The notes: a model not told the origin generated them from the sequence alone. DNA of 64,000 nucleotides from Oscillospiraceae bacterium (GCA_021200565.1 JAJQGJ010000012.1:1-64000), one strand, 5' to 3'; counted from the first letter of the stretch, positions 32,493 through 42,356 are shown. Numbers and translations are program-made.

Positions 32493-34400
32493 TTATTCCA
32501 GCTCAAAAGCACCAGTATAAAGCTGATAATACTGTCCCTTGGCGGCGATGAGTTCGTCGTGGGAGCCACGCTCGATGATTCTGCCATGGTCGAGAACTAT
32601 AATTACATCCGAATTCTTGACCGTAGAGAGGCGGTGAGCAATAACAAAGACGGTTCTGCCGATCATGAGGGCATCCATGCCTTTCTGGACGATCTGCTCG
32701 GTACGGGTGTCGATGGAGCTGGTTGCTTCGTCTAAGATCATAACCGGCGGGTCGGCAACTGCGACTCTGGCAATCGAGAGAAGCTGCCTCTGACCCTGCG
32801 AGAGGTTCGAGCCGTTCTCGGTGAGCATGGTGTTGTAGCCGTCGGGAAGACGCTCGATAAAGTCGCTCGCACCGGCAAGCTCAGCCGCTGCCACGCACTC
32901 TTCGTCGCTGGCATCAAGCCTTCCGTAGCGGATATTGTCCATGACCGTTCCGGTGAAGAGGTTTGTGTCCTGCAAAACCATGCCGAGGGAATGACGGAGG
33001 TCTGCCTTCGAAATCTTATTGATATTGATGTCGTCATAGCGGATCTTGCCATCGGCGATGTCATAGAAGCGGTTTAAAAGATTCGTGATGGTCGTCTTGC
33101 CCGCTCCGGTTGCTCCTACAAACGCAACTTTTTGTCCCGGCTTTGCATAAAGTGAAATGTTGTGAAGAACCGGCTTGCCCTCTTCATACTCGAAGTCGAC
33201 GTCATAAAGCCGGACATCGCCTTTGAGAGGCGTATAGGTGACTGAGCCGTCTGCAGCGTGCGGATGCTTCCAAGCCCAGAGACCTGTTCTCTCCTCGCAC
33301 TCGGTATAACTGCCGTCGGCATTCTCCTTGGCGTTGACCAAGGTTACATAGCCGTCGTCAACCTCCGGCTCCTCGTCCATGAGATCTAAGATTCTCTGAG
33401 TGCCAGCCATACCCATGATGACGGAATTGAGCTGGTTCGAAACCTGGCTGATGTTTCCGGTGAACTGCTTGGTCATGTTGAGGAACGGAACTACTATACT
33501 GATGGATATTGCAGCACCACTTATACTTGGGTTCGGGATTTTGTAGAGCAGAAATACTCCGCCTGCAAATGCTACCAGAGCATAGAGAATGTTGCCTATG
33601 TTGTTGAGGATCGGTCCCAATGTGTTTGCATACTTGTTTGCTCTTGCAGAGTCCTCATAGAGGGCGTTGTTGAGCTTGTCGAAGTCAGCCTGGGCTTCCT
33701 CCTCGTGGCAGAAGACCTTGACGACCTTCTGACCGTTCATGAGCTCTTCGGCATAGCCCTCGACCTTACCGAGAGCCTGCTGCTGACGGACAAAGTATTT
33801 CGAAGAGCCGCCGCCAATCTTCTTGGTGATAATCATCATGATAATTACGCCGCATACAATGACCAGAGTCATCGGGATGCTGTAGTAGAGCATGATGAAT
33901 GCCAAAGTGATTACACTTACACCCGACATTAGCATCTGGGGGATACTCTGGGAAATCATCTGACGGAGTGTATCAATATCGTTGGTGTAGTGGCTCATGA
34001 TGTCGCCGTGATCGTTTCTATCAAAATACTTGATAGGAAGCTTCTGCATATTGGCAAACATCTTTTCACGGAGCTTTGCCAATGTTCCCTGTGTGATGAC
34101 AGCCATCATCTGGGTGTAGGCTACATCGGCTATTATCGAAAGAATGTAGAAGGTTGCCAGAACTGCGACGAGCGACAGGATACTGCGGCTGACGTCGCTC
34201 CATGTCATATTTGCACTGTCTTCGATGAGTGCTATAACCTTCTGCATGAAGACTGACGGGAGACTTCTGACTATGGCGTTGAACACTAGAAGCACCAGCA
34301 TGCAGGGAAGCATGACAGGATAGAAGCTCAGAAGAAGCTTGAAAAGACGTGTTAAAACGCTCTTTCTCTTGACTTGAACCTTGGAATAATCTCTAGCCAT
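32493..34400 (-). CDS. ABC exporter, permease-ATPase half (canonical site)
   Basis: The 635-residue half-transporter has six membrane helices in the first 330 residues and a C-terminal ATPase with Walker A GATGAGKTT, signature LSQGQRQLL and Walker B ILDEATSSID with the catalytic Glu intact. An insert of about 45 residues between the permease and ATPase (around residues 345-390, with many charged residues) is seen in several clostridial members. It overlaps the partner gene by 8 bp; the two form a heterodimer of the multidrug/lipid exporter type. The substrate is unknown. Confidence 0.92.
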   Translation of the reverse strand: MARDYSKVQVKRKSVLTRLFKLLLSFYPVMLPCMLVLLVFNAIVRSLPSVFMQKVIALIEDSANMTWSDVSRSILSLVAVLATFYILSIIADVAYTQMMAVITQGTLAKLREKMFANMQKLPIKYFDRNDHGDIMSHYTNDIDTLRQMISQSIPQMLMSGVSVITLAFIMLYYSIPMTLVIVCGVIIMMIITKKIGGGSSKYFVRQQQALGKVEGYAEELMNGQKVVKVFCHEEEAQADFDKLNNALYEDSARANKYANTLGPILNNIGNILYALVAFAGGVFLLYKIPNPSISGAAISISIVVPFLNMTKQFTGNISQVSNQLNSVIMGMAGTQRILDLMDEEPEVDDGYVTLVNAKENADGSYTECEERTGLWAWKHPHAADGSVTYTPLKGDVRLYDVDFEYEEGKPVLHNISLYAKPGQKVAFVGATGAGKTTITNLLNRFYDIADGKIRYDDININKISKADLRHSLGMVLQDTNLFTGTVMDNIRYGRLDASDEECVAAAELAGASDFIERLPDGYNTMLTENGSNLSQGQRQLLSIARVAVADPPVMILDEATSSIDTRTEQIVQKGMDALMIGRTVFVIAHRLSTVKNSDVIIVLDHGRIIERGSHDELIAAKGQYYQLYTGAFELE

Positions 34401-36153
34401 CTATACTCGCCATCCTTTCATCTGAGCTTGCCTTGTTCTGGGAGACATAGATTTCACGGTAAATGTCGCTTGACTTGAGAAGCTCGTCGTGTGAGCCGAT
34501 TGCAATGATCTTGCCGGAATCCATTACGATTATTCTGTCAGCGTCTTCAACGGAAGCCGTTCTCTGTGCGATGATAATCTTTGTGGTCTCGGGGATATAC
34601 TGCTTCATAGCATACCTGATTTTTGCATCGGTCTTGGTGTCGACGGCACTTGTGGAGTCGTCGAGGATGAGAATCTTCGGCTTCTTGAGAAGTGCACGGG
34701 CGATGCAGAGTCTCTGCTTCTGACCGCCGGAGACGTTGGTACCTCCCTGCTCAATATGGGTGTCGTACTTATCGGGGAAGGTTTCGACGAATTCGTCAGC
34801 GCATGCAAGCTTGCAAGCCTCGATTATCTCTTCGTCTGTAGCTTCCTTATTGCCCCAACGGAGGTTCTCTTTGATAGTGCCTGAGAAGAGAAGATTCTTC
34901 TGGAGTACAACTGCGACATTGTTTCTGAGAACTTCAAGGTCATAATCCCGGACATCCACTCCGCCTACCTTGACAGAACCCTCGCTTACGTCGTATAATC
35001 TTGATATAAGCTGAATGAGCGACGATTTCGAAGAACCGGTTCCGCCGATTATGCCTATTGTCTCACCGGACTTAATATGAAGGTCGATGTCCGAAAGTGC
35101 ATACTTCTTAGCCGACTGAGCATACTTGAAGCTGACGTTGTCGAAATCGATTGAGCCGTCCTTGACCTCGGTGATAGCATTATCAGGGCTTGTCAAGGTC
35201 GATTCCTCGGCAAGAACCTCACACGCACGCTTCATCGACTCATTCGCCATCGTTATCATTACGAAGACCATTGAAACCATCATTAAGGAATTCAGCATCA
35301 TGAAGCTATATGTGAGAAGTGACGAAAGCTGTCCGATGTTGAGATTGAGCCCTGCAGAGGTTATAATAGTATAGGAGCCGAAAGAAAGAACGAAGACCTG
35401 TACTACATAGAGGCAGAACTGCATGAGAGGGCTGTTGAGTGCCACGATTCTCTCAGCTATTGTGAAGTCCTTCTGGACATCACGGGCAGCAGCATTGAAC
35501 TTATCCTGTTCAAAGTCTTCACGGACAAAGGATTTTACTACTCTTATGCCCTTGATGTTCTCCTGAATGGAGCTGTTTAAGTTATCGTACTTTCTGAATA
35601 CGCTCTTAAAGCGGGGATTTGCTCTCGATGAAACGAGATAGAGTCCTACTCCAAGGATAGGCACCACGACAACGAATATCCAAGCCATATTTCCGCCCAT
35701 GATAAACGCCATTATAAAAGCGAACACAAGCATAAGCGGGCATCTGATAGCCGTACGGATAATCATCATGAATGCCTGCTGGATGTTTGTAACGTCGGTT
35801 GTAAGCCTCGTTACGAGAGAAGAGGTTGAGAAGTGATCGATATTCTCGAATGAATAACCCTGAATCTTGGCAAAAAGATCGTGCCTTAAGTTCTTTGCAA
35901 AGCCACATGACGCCTCGGCACAGGTGTAGCCCGCCAACGCTCCGAACATGAGCGACAAAAGCGCCATGATGATCAGGATGATTCCATTCGAAATCAGCTC
36001 CGGCATTTCAGCACCAGCGCTTATTGCGTTGACAAGGTTGGCGATTCTGAACGGTATGTAGCATTCGAGAAGTACTTCGCAGCTTACGAGTATCGGAGTA
36101 AGAATCGTCTGCTTCTTGAACTCACGTATACACTTGGCAAATGTTTTTAACAT
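34393..36153 (-). CDS. ABC exporter, permease-ATPase half (degenerate site)
   Basis: The 586-residue partner has six membrane helices, Walker A GGTGSSKSS, signature VSGGQKQRL and Walker B ILILDDSTSAVD. The residue after the Walker B Asp is Asp instead of Glu, the usual mark of the non-catalytic site in heterodimeric ABC exporters. It is the first gene of the operon. The nearest strong ribosome-binding site (AAAGGAG) lies 15 nt before the ATG, an unusually long spacing. The promoter is at 36249-36277, with a hairpin in the leader. Confidence 0.92.
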   Translation of the reverse strand: MLKTFAKCIREFKKQTILTPILVSCEVLLECYIPFRIANLVNAISAGAEMPELISNGIILIIMALLSLMFGALAGYTCAEASCGFAKNLRHDLFAKIQGYSFENIDHFSTSSLVTRLTTDVTNIQQAFMMIIRTAIRCPLMLVFAFIMAFIMGGNMAWIFVVVVPILGVGLYLVSSRANPRFKSVFRKYDNLNSSIQENIKGIRVVKSFVREDFEQDKFNAAARDVQKDFTIAERIVALNSPLMQFCLYVVQVFVLSFGSYTIITSAGLNLNIGQLSSLLTYSFMMLNSLMMVSMVFVMITMANESMKRACEVLAEESTLTSPDNAITEVKDGSIDFDNVSFKYAQSAKKYALSDIDLHIKSGETIGIIGGTGSSKSSLIQLISRLYDVSEGSVKVGGVDVRDYDLEVLRNNVAVVLQKNLLFSGTIKENLRWGNKEATDEEIIEACKLACADEFVETFPDKYDTHIEQGGTNVSGGQKQRLCIARALLKKPKILILDDSTSAVDTKTDAKIRYAMKQYIPETTKIIIAQRTASVEDADRIIVMDSGKIIAIGSHDELLKSSDIYREIYVSQNKASSDERMASIDG

Positions 36154-36248
36154 ACTGTTACTGATTTTCTCCTTTCAAAAATTCAACACGGTCTATTGCA
36201 ATAAGCCGTGTCGCGGATAAATTACTGTTTCATTTTCAGTACCATGTT

Positions 36249-36277
36249 ATTATAGCACATCGCCACGAATATTTCAA
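36249..36277 (-). promoter_or_regulatory. promoter of ABC exporter operon
   Basis: TTGAAA, 17 nt, TATAAT on the minus strand. A CACGG/CCGTG hairpin follows in the leader near 36185-36215. Confidence 0.7.
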
Positions 36278-36463
36278 CATCATATTACACGAAAATAAAG
36301 AACATTTCGGGCTGGCAATTTGTGAATGATATGTTGGTGACTTTCCACAAAATATTTTTTTGACCGGATGCAATAATTCCCACGCCAAAAGTGTATTGCT
36401 TTATGAAGAGACACTTAAGTCTCTCTGAAAAAGAATAAAATCAAGATCTTGGAGGATCACAAA

Positions 36464-37246
36464 ATGAAAAGAAATCACAATTTATCTAAAACCCTCTTCG
36501 CAGTCGCCCTCTGCGCTGTGATGACCACTTCCGGCTTTGCTATCACTGTTGTAGACGAAAACGGAGACAGAGTATACTCAACTGATGTTGAAGGCATTGC
36601 AAACGACACTTTTGTAGACCTTATCGAATCATGGTCGGATGCCGACGGAAACACCGTTTATCCCGACTACTATGCCGGAGCTTACTTTGACGGCTCGGAG
36701 CTTATCGTTCTCGTCACCGAACTTACGGATGAAGTAAAAGCTGAGCTTTCTTCGATTATCGACCTTGAAGGGATAACCATCAAGGAGGCTACCTACAGCT
36801 TTAACGAGCTCTTAGCGGCTAACGATGAAATCGTTTCCAAGATGGATCCGAACTCTGACGACCCGTTTATTGCGGCTATCTACGGCGTTGGAATCGACCA
36901 GGAGCAGAATGTTGTCTATGTCGACCTGAACACCGAAAATCCCGAGGTTGCGGCTATTGCTGAGGATGCGGAGCTCCTCAAGGCTACCGTCAAGGAAAAG
37001 CTCACCGACTTTGAGGGCGTTTATGTCGACGCCACCTATGGCGGAATCATGGCGCTTACTGAGGATACCACCGAGGCTCAGGATGCAGTCGAGACTGAGA
37101 CTCCCGACACCGATGCAAATGCCGGAATTATGCTGATTGATGATGACATGGATGATGTTTCAAATCCTGCTACAGGTGTTGCTCTGGCGCTCGTCCCTGC
37201 GGCTGTTGCTGCTGCGATGGCGGTTGTCTGGAAGAAGAGAAGATAA
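36464..37246 (+). CDS. NPxTG-type wall-anchored protein of unknown function
   Basis: The 260-residue protein has a signal peptide (MKRNHNLSKTLFAVALCAVMTT, cleavage near GFA), a mature domain that I do not recognise, acidic and without cysteine, an acidic Thr/Glu linker, and a sorting signal NPATG, hydrophobic helix and KKRR. The signal is nearly the same as at the end of the frameshifted surface protein (NPTTG, VALALVP shared). ATG 36464 has GGAGG 9 nt upstream. No sortase gene lies in the window. The 310-base gap before it holds the ABC promoter and a GAGAC/GTCTC hairpin near 36408-36425. Confidence 0.8.
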   Translation: MKRNHNLSKTLFAVALCAVMTTSGFAITVVDENGDRVYSTDVEGIANDTFVDLIESWSDADGNTVYPDYYAGAYFDGSELIVLVTELTDEVKAELSSIIDLEGITIKEATYSFNELLAANDEIVSKMDPNSDDPFIAAIYGVGIDQEQNVVYVDLNTENPEVAAIAEDAELLKATVKEKLTDFEGVYVDATYGGIMALTEDTTEAQDAVETETPDTDANAGIMLIDDDMDDVSNPATGVALALVPAAVAAAMAVVWKKRR

Positions 37247-37257
37247 TTTTCAAATCT

Positions 37258-37326
37258 GTAGGGGCGGATAATATCCGCCCGAAAATCCTCGGTAATCGGT
37301 AGCGGGCGGATAATATCCGCCCCTAC
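37258..37326. repeat. family A interspersed repeat, double unit
   Basis: Two GGGCGGATAATATCCGCCC palindromes flanked by TAGGGG and CCCCTA, 30 bp apart, between the surface protein and the solute-binding protein. Confidence 0.75.
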
Positions 37327-37391
37327 ATTTGTCTGCACCTGCAAGGTTACTGAGAGATTCTGATAGTGCAATAATTTCATATAAAAATCCA

Positions 37392-37420
37392 TTGCATTTT
37401 GTGCAAAATTCGTGTATAAT
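37392..37420 (+). promoter_or_regulatory. promoter of solute-binding protein 1
   Basis: TTGCAT, 17 nt, TATAAT; leader of about 80 nt. Confidence 0.75.
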
Positions 37421-37504
37421 GATTTCATCACTTTTTGTCATGTCGCAGGAATCTGTGACAGGTACGACGGCGTACACACTACCGCCGAGAAAGGAACATT
37501 TAGC

Positions 37505-38968
37505 ATGAAGAAAAGAATTTTGGCACTCAGCCTGGCTGTAATCATGATTCTGGCTCTGGTCGGCTGCGGAAGCACCAAAAGAGAAATTGTCTATCTGACG
37601 CTTTCCACCGAAGATGCAACGGCTATCCTTGCCGCTGCCGGAATCACTCTGCCGGATGTTGAGGAAACCTCTGCCGCAGGAACAGAAATCCAATGGTTCT
37701 CATGGTATGACGACTTCCACAACTACTCTGAGGATGAAATCATCAACACCGGTTACTTCACTTTCACCGAAAAGTATGGTTGCACAATCGAATGGATTGA
37801 GACTACATATGAAGACTATTCCGACGACCTTGCGAACCTCGTTCTGTCATCGAACTCACCCGACTTTGCCCTCGCCGGAACTTCTAACACTGCAACATTC
37901 CCCTACAGCTGCATGAAAGGAATGTATCAGCCGGTTGACGACTATGTCGATTATTCTGAGCCCCTCTGGTCGGGCATGGCAGATGCAGCTGAGTACTTTG
38001 CTCTTGGCGATCAGCACTTTGCATTTGTTACCGACGTAGCCTTCAAGTCTATCGTTCCCTACAACCGCAGAGTCATCGAAGAATACGGCTATGACGATCC
38101 CGCCGAGCTCTACTGGAATGATGAGTGGACATGGGAAGTATTCTATGAAATGTGCATCGACTTCTCTGATCCTGACGATGACAGATATGCTCTCGACGGC
38201 TGGTACTATGTAAACAGTATCGTTGAAGAGTCGACCGGACGCACCATCATCCAGAAGGATGAGGACGGTCACTTCTACACTAATCTTGATGATCCGCTTA
38301 TCGAGATTGCTGAGAACATGATTTATGACCTCGTAAAGAACGACTGCGTCTACCATGAGGGTAACGATTACTGGGCAGGAAGAAACGACTTTGTCTATGG
38401 CTCAGGCGTCAAGGAAGGCTTGTGCCTCTTCTGGATCTGCGACGTTCCGACAGGACTCAAGCTCACCGTTGAAGAGATGAACCAGATCTGGGGCGACATC
38501 GAAGCCGGTGAAATCATGTTTGTTCCGCTTCCTCGTTATGAAGACGGCGACGGCATCTATTACCTCAACTCGCTTCCTACCGGCTACATGCTTATAACCG
38601 GTTCATCCAATCCCGAGGGCGTTGCACTCTTGGCATCCTGTGAGAGATTCAAGACCATCGACCCGACTGTTGTCAACATCGACAAGAAGCAGCTCAAGGA
38701 AACATATCTCTGGACCGACGAGATGCTCGAAATGTATGATGAGTGCTATGACCTGGCAGTTGCAAACGTCGTCATGTACTACACCGGCGACCTCGGAACC
38801 AGCCTTGACTCAGCATACAACTCATTCGACTGGGGCATCAACCGTAACGGCGGCAGCTACACCTGGGCACAGCTCAAGGAAACCTACGGCGACAGACTCG
38901 ACTACTATGTAGATGAGCTGAACGTAATGATTGATGACTATCTCGCTACAGGAGAGCTTATCGAATAA
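37505..38968 (+). CDS. extracellular solute-binding lipoprotein 1
   Basis: The 487-residue protein starts MKKRILALSLAVIMILALVGC, a lipoprotein signal with lipobox LVGC. The mature part has the family 1 (sugar-type) solute-binding pattern, with many surface Tyr/Trp and Asp (EIQWFSWYDDFHNYSEDEI, YGYDDPAELYWNDEWTWEVFYEM, PTGYMLITGSSNPEGVALLA). It would bind a sugar or oligosaccharide for an ABC importer, but no permease or ATPase gene is next to it. The closest relative in the window is the 484-residue protein at 47635-49089. The start has AAAGGA 9 nt upstream. Confidence 0.87.
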   Translation: MKKRILALSLAVIMILALVGCGSTKREIVYLTLSTEDATAILAAAGITLPDVEETSAAGTEIQWFSWYDDFHNYSEDEIINTGYFTFTEKYGCTIEWIETTYEDYSDDLANLVLSSNSPDFALAGTSNTATFPYSCMKGMYQPVDDYVDYSEPLWSGMADAAEYFALGDQHFAFVTDVAFKSIVPYNRRVIEEYGYDDPAELYWNDEWTWEVFYEMCIDFSDPDDDRYALDGWYYVNSIVEESTGRTIIQKDEDGHFYTNLDDPLIEIAENMIYDLVKNDCVYHEGNDYWAGRNDFVYGSGVKEGLCLFWICDVPTGLKLTVEEMNQIWGDIEAGEIMFVPLPRYEDGDGIYYLNSLPTGYMLITGSSNPEGVALLASCERFKTIDPTVVNIDKKQLKETYLWTDEMLEMYDECYDLAVANVVMYYTGDLGTSLDSAYNSFDWGINRNGGSYTWAQLKETYGDRLDYYVDELNVMIDDYLATGELIE

Positions 38969-38972
38969 TACA

Positions 38973-39134
38973 ACACCCCTCCACCACCGCCTTCGGCGGC
39001 GGTCCGAGGTTTGCGAAGCAAAACTGTCTCCCCATTTTAGGGGAGGCTTTTTTTGCCCTTATGAAAGTTTGTACGAATACAAAAAGGCTCCCCTGAAAGG
39101 GGGAGCTGTCGAGCGAAGCGAGACTGAGAGGTTT
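38973..39134. repeat. family B interspersed repeat, long unit
   Basis: ACCCCTCCACCACCGCC and GGCGGCGG, then GGCTCCCCTGAAAGGGGGAGC and GAGACTGAGAGGTTT. It fills the gap between solute-binding protein 1 and the nucleotidyltransferase. Confidence 0.6.
39026..39055 (+). terminator. terminator of solute-binding protein 1
   Basis: CTCCCC/GGGGAG stem followed by GCTTTTTTT. Confidence 0.75.
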
Positions 39135-40015
39135 TATAGATTCTCCGGATAATCTCCGTTTGCATGAAGCTTTCTGAGCTTCTCCTCAACATCTGCCTTA
39201 TCCTCTTTGTAGGTGATGCCGAACCACTTGTCGTGGGAGGGTCTGGCTTCTACGGTCATGGTTTTCTCACTCAAAAAGTCGTTGACCATGACGGGAAGGA
39301 GGCATTCTGCCTTGATCTGGTCGGGTGTCAGCGCCTTAAGGAAGTCCTCGAAATACTTCTCCATCATCGGGAGAGTTTCATTATGGAAGCCCCAGAAGTT
39401 CATTGAAACCTCTGCGTCAGGGTCAACCTCACCGGACTCAGAAACCATCTTGTCGCCCTCGGGCTTGATGCCGCTTGTTTCGTCAACCTTGACGAGCTTG
39501 CCGTCATCAACACTGCAAACGCCTCTTGTGACTGTGCCATTGAGACTTACGGTGTTCTTGAGGATATAAGTAACCATTGCGGCTTCGCTTCCGTCTTTAA
39601 GACCAGCAAGGAGCTTATACATGATGTCGAAGCACTCTTTGCCATAATAGTCATCGGCGTTTATGGTTGCAAACGGCTCGGTGAGAGCATCCTTTGCTGC
39701 CAGAACTGCGTGAACCGTGCCGAAAGGCTTTACACGCTCAGCCGGAATCTTATAGAAGCCCGGAACAGTTGAGTAGTCCTGAACGCAATATTCAAGCTCT
39801 ACCCTATCCTTGAACTTCTCTCCAACGGTTGAGCGAACCTTTTCGACCATCTCTTCCTTGAGAACGAACACAACCTTCTCGAATCCAGCCGCAATAGCGT
39901 CATGGATGGAATATTCCATCAGAATTTCGCCGTGAGGTCCGACGTTTGAAATTTGCTTGTCTCCGCCAAAACGGGAGCCAAGACCAGCTGCTAATACCAA
40001 AAGTGTAGCTTTCAT
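39134..40015 (-). CDS. sugar-phosphate nucleotidyltransferase family protein
   Basis: The 293-residue cytoplasmic protein has the nucleotidyltransferase A fold: LVLAAGLGSRFGGDKQ (NTP-binding G-x-G-T/S-R), PHGEILMEYSIHDAI, an acidic metal site in INADDYYG, and a C-terminal domain. Spacing differs from glucose-1-phosphate thymidylyl- and uridylyltransferases, so the sugar and nucleotide cannot be named. It may supply activated sugar for cell-surface glycans. GCAGG lies about 8 nt before the ATG. The next gene upstream encodes GtrA, a glycan-related membrane protein. Confidence 0.8.
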   Translation of the reverse strand: MKATLLVLAAGLGSRFGGDKQISNVGPHGEILMEYSIHDAIAAGFEKVVFVLKEEMVEKVRSTVGEKFKDRVELEYCVQDYSTVPGFYKIPAERVKPFGTVHAVLAAKDALTEPFATINADDYYGKECFDIMYKLLAGLKDGSEAAMVTYILKNTVSLNGTVTRGVCSVDDGKLVKVDETSGIKPEGDKMVSESGEVDPDAEVSMNFWGFHNETLPMMEKYFEDFLKALTPDQIKAECLLPVMVNDFLSEKTMTVEARPSHDKWFGITYKEDKADVEEKLRKLHANGDYPENL

Positions 40016-40121
40016 ATCTGTTACCTGCCTTATTATTTGTTTTATTCGGGTCTGAAACCCTGCCTAAGAACATTTTATACCAAAATCGTCAAAATGTCAA
40101 CTGAAATTCTGTTGAAAATAT

Positions 40122-40565
40122 CTACTTTTCTTCCGGAAGATCGGTTTTCTTTTTGCGGAAAATGAGAAGCTTCTGCACAGCGAAGTTTATGACGAACATG
40201 ATGACCTCCGCTATCGGCTTTGCAAGCCACGTCGGGAAGAGGAAAATTCTGACCATCACTTCCAGCAATACAAAAGTCTTCACAGTAAAGCTGACAGCTG
40301 CCAGTGCGTAATATCCGCCCATCTCAGCCCAGACGCTTTTTTCGGAGCGGAATACCCATCTGCGGTTGATATGAAAGTTCACCTGCGACGAAACGCAGAA
40401 CGCCGCCACAGCAGCAATCTCCATAGCCAGGCTGAAATCCCCGAGCAGCCATTCAACGATTAGCAGTATTGTGTAATCGATGACGAACGCTACCACGGAT
40501 GAGATTCCGTAGCGGATGGGCTGCAAAGATAGAGCTTTTTTAATCAGAGCCTTTATTTTAATCAA
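40122..40565 (-). CDS. GtrA-family membrane protein
   Basis: About 147 residues with four hydrophobic helices, opening with QPIRYGISSVVAFVIDYTILL and containing FHINRRWVF, both typical of GtrA (PF04138). GtrA proteins are thought to flip undecaprenyl-linked sugars for surface glycan modification. I prefer TTG 40565, 8 nt after AAAGG; the GTG three codons earlier abuts that site. It lies between proS and the nucleotidyltransferase on the same strand. Confidence 0.85.
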   Translation of the reverse strand: MIKIKALIKKALSLQPIRYGISSVVAFVIDYTILLIVEWLLGDFSLAMEIAAVAAFCVSSQVNFHINRRWVFRSEKSVWAEMGGYYALAAVSFTVKTFVLLEVMVRIFLFPTWLAKPIAEVIMFVINFAVQKLLIFRKKKTDLPEEK

Positions 40566-40587
40566 AATGCTCACCTTTCTGGAGCCG

Positions 40588-40641
40588 CTTATGGCTTCCC
40601 TGTTAAGGAGAGCTGTCAGCGCAGTTGACTGAGAGGTTCTC
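40588..40641. repeat. family B interspersed repeat
   Basis: GGCTTCCCTGTTAAGGAGAGCTGTC and GACTGAGAGGTT-type unit, split: GCTTCCCTGTTAAGG, then AGTTGACTGAGAGGTT; between gtrA and proS. Confidence 0.5.
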
Positions 40642-40644
40642 CCC

Positions 40645-42087
40645 TTAATACGCCTTTCCCCACATTACCATGCACTTCGCAGGCTTGCCGCAGCAGACGC
40701 ACTTGTCATCCAAATGCTCCTGCTCGAACGGGATGCAGCGTGAGCCGACGCCGGTCAGCTCTTTTACCTTGTCCTCACAGGCTTCGTCGCCGCACCACAT
40801 TGCCTTGACGAATCCGTCGCCATTCTTCTCAAGGGTTTCGTTGATTTCCTCGATCGAGGTGCAGGAGTAGGTCTTTGCCTCACGGTTTGCAAGTGCATTC
40901 TCTAACATGCCGTCGTGAACTTCTGTAAGTGCGTTCTTGATTCCCTCAACCAGATTGTCAAGAGCGATGAACTCCTTCTTGCGGTTGTGTCTCAGAACCG
41001 CCACACATTGGTTCTCTTCGATGTCTCTGGGACCGATTTCAATTCTTACAGGAACGCCACGCATCTCATACTCGGCATACTTCCAGCCGGGAGAGTTCTC
41101 GCTGTCGTCGAGCTTGACTCTGATGCCTGCGGCACTAAGAGTGTCATAGAGCTCGTGAGCCTTGTCGAGTACGCCCTCCTTGTGCTGTGCAACAGGCACG
41201 ATTACGACCTGGACAGGTGCGACTGCCGGAGGAAGAACCAAGCCGTTGTCATCGCCGTGTGTCATTATGATTGCGCCGATAAGTCTGGTTGTGACTCCCC
41301 AGGATGTCTGGTAAGGAATCTTGACCGAGTTGTTTTTGTCTGTATAGGTGATGCCGAAAGCCTTGGCGAAGCCGTCTCCGAAGTAGTGGGAGGTGCCAGC
41401 CTGCAGAGCCTTGCCATCGTGCATGAGAGCTTCGATTGCATATGTCGAAACTGCGCCAGCGAACTTGTCGCTTTCGGTCTTCTTGCCCTTGACAACCGGC
41501 ATTGCGAGTTCACATTCGCAGAATTCTGCATAGGTTTCGAGCATCTTCTCTGTGAATGCTTCCGCTTCCTCGGCTGTTTCGTGGATGGTGTGACCCTCCT
41601 GCCAGAGGAATTCACGGGAACGAAGGAACGGTCTTGTGGTCTTTTCCCATCTGACAACAGAAACCCACTGGTTATAGAGCTTCGGGAGATCACGATAGGA
41701 ATGGATTATATTTGCATAGTGCTCACAGAAGAGGGTTTCGGAGGTTGGTCTGACGCAAAGTCTTTCCTCAAGCTTGTCGTTACCGCCATGGGTGACCCAT
41801 GCAACCTCGGGAGCAAAGCCCTCAACATGGTCTTTTTCTTTATTTAGTAAGCTCTCGGGAATGAACATCGGCATATAGACGTTCTCGACTCCAAGCGCTT
41901 TGAATCTTCCATCCAGAAGCTTCTGCATATTTTCCCAGATAGCATAGCCATAAGGGCGGATTACCATGCAGCCCTTGACGCTTGAATATTCAATAAGCTC
42001 CGCTTTCTTAACTATGTCCGTATACCACTGCGCAAAATCCTCGTTCATAGAGGTGATCTGGGATACGGCTTTCTTGTCATTTGCCAT
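40645..42087 (-). CDS. proS: prolyl-tRNA synthetase, type 3
   Basis: The 480-residue class II synthetase charges tRNA-Pro. Motif 2 and neighbours are seen in [46 protein letters not shown] and [16 protein letters not shown]; the anticodon-binding domain ([16 protein letters not shown]) and the zinc-binding C terminus ([27 protein letters not shown]) follow. This is the archaeal/eukaryote-like short form without the editing insert, common in Clostridia. ATG 42087 is preceded by AAGGAG. There is no T-box in its leader. Confidence 0.96.
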   Translation of the reverse strand: MANDKKAVSQITSMNEDFAQWYTDIVKKAELIEYSSVKGCMVIRPYGYAIWENMQKLLDGRFKALGVENVYMPMFIPESLLNKEKDHVEGFAPEVAWVTHGGNDKLEERLCVRPTSETLFCEHYANIIHSYRDLPKLYNQWVSVVRWEKTTRPFLRSREFLWQEGHTIHETAEEAEAFTEKMLETYAEFCECELAMPVVKGKKTESDKFAGAVSTYAIEALMHDGKALQAGTSHYFGDGFAKAFGITYTDKNNSVKIPYQTSWGVTTRLIGAIIMTHGDDNGLVLPPAVAPVQVVIVPVAQHKEGVLDKAHELYDTLSAAGIRVKLDDSENSPGWKYAEYEMRGVPVRIEIGPRDIEENQCVAVLRHNRKKEFIALDNLVEGIKNALTEVHDGMLENALANREAKTYSCTSIEEINETLEKNGDGFVKAMWCGDEACEDKVKELTGVGSRCIPFEQEHLDDKCVCCGKPAKCMVMWGKAY

Positions 42088-42127
42088 TAGTATATCTCCT
42101 TCCGAAATTTCGGTTATAAGCACAACT

Positions 42128-42156
42128 ATGATAGCACATAAATTGAAGTTTGGCAA
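42128..42156 (-). promoter_or_regulatory. promoter of proS
   Basis: TTGCCA, 17 nt, TATCAT on the minus strand. Confidence 0.6.
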
Positions 42157-42174
42157 GTATTATTTTTCCCATAA

Positions 42175-42356
42175 AAAGGGGGTGCCTACGAGTCGAAACG
42201 ACCCGTAGGCAAAGAAAGGGAAAAATATGAAAAAGCTTTCGCGATACTGGCATTTTAAATGTACATTGTACATTGATTTAAAGGGGGCGCTCACGGGTCG
42301 AGACGGTTTCCCGACCCGTAAGCAAAGAAAGGGAAAAATATGAAAAAGCTTTCGCG
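42175..42356 (+). repeat. tandem duplication with hairpin, ribosome-binding site and small-ORF start
   Basis: Two units in direct order share an identical 35-bp block (42209-42243 and 42322-42356, offset 113 bp) that contains AAAGGG, ATG and the codons MKKLSR. Each block is preceded by AAAGGGGG and a hairpin (42184-42210: GCCTACG/CGTAGGC; 42289-42323: ACGGGTCG/CGACCCGT). The 411-base gap 42088-42498 otherwise holds the proS promoter and a GC-rich stretch with no further gene. Confidence 0.7.
42227..42343 (+). CDS. small ORF of the duplicated element, unit 1 (38 aa)
   Basis: MKKLSRYWHFKCTLYIDLKG and a basic tail rich in Arg, Lys and Gly. AAAGGG lies 6 nt before the ATG. Its TGA overlaps the ATG of the second small ORF (ATGA), so translation may be coupled. 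No known family. Confidence 0.4.
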   Translation: MKKLSRYWHFKCTLYIDLKGALTGRDGFPTRKQRKGKI

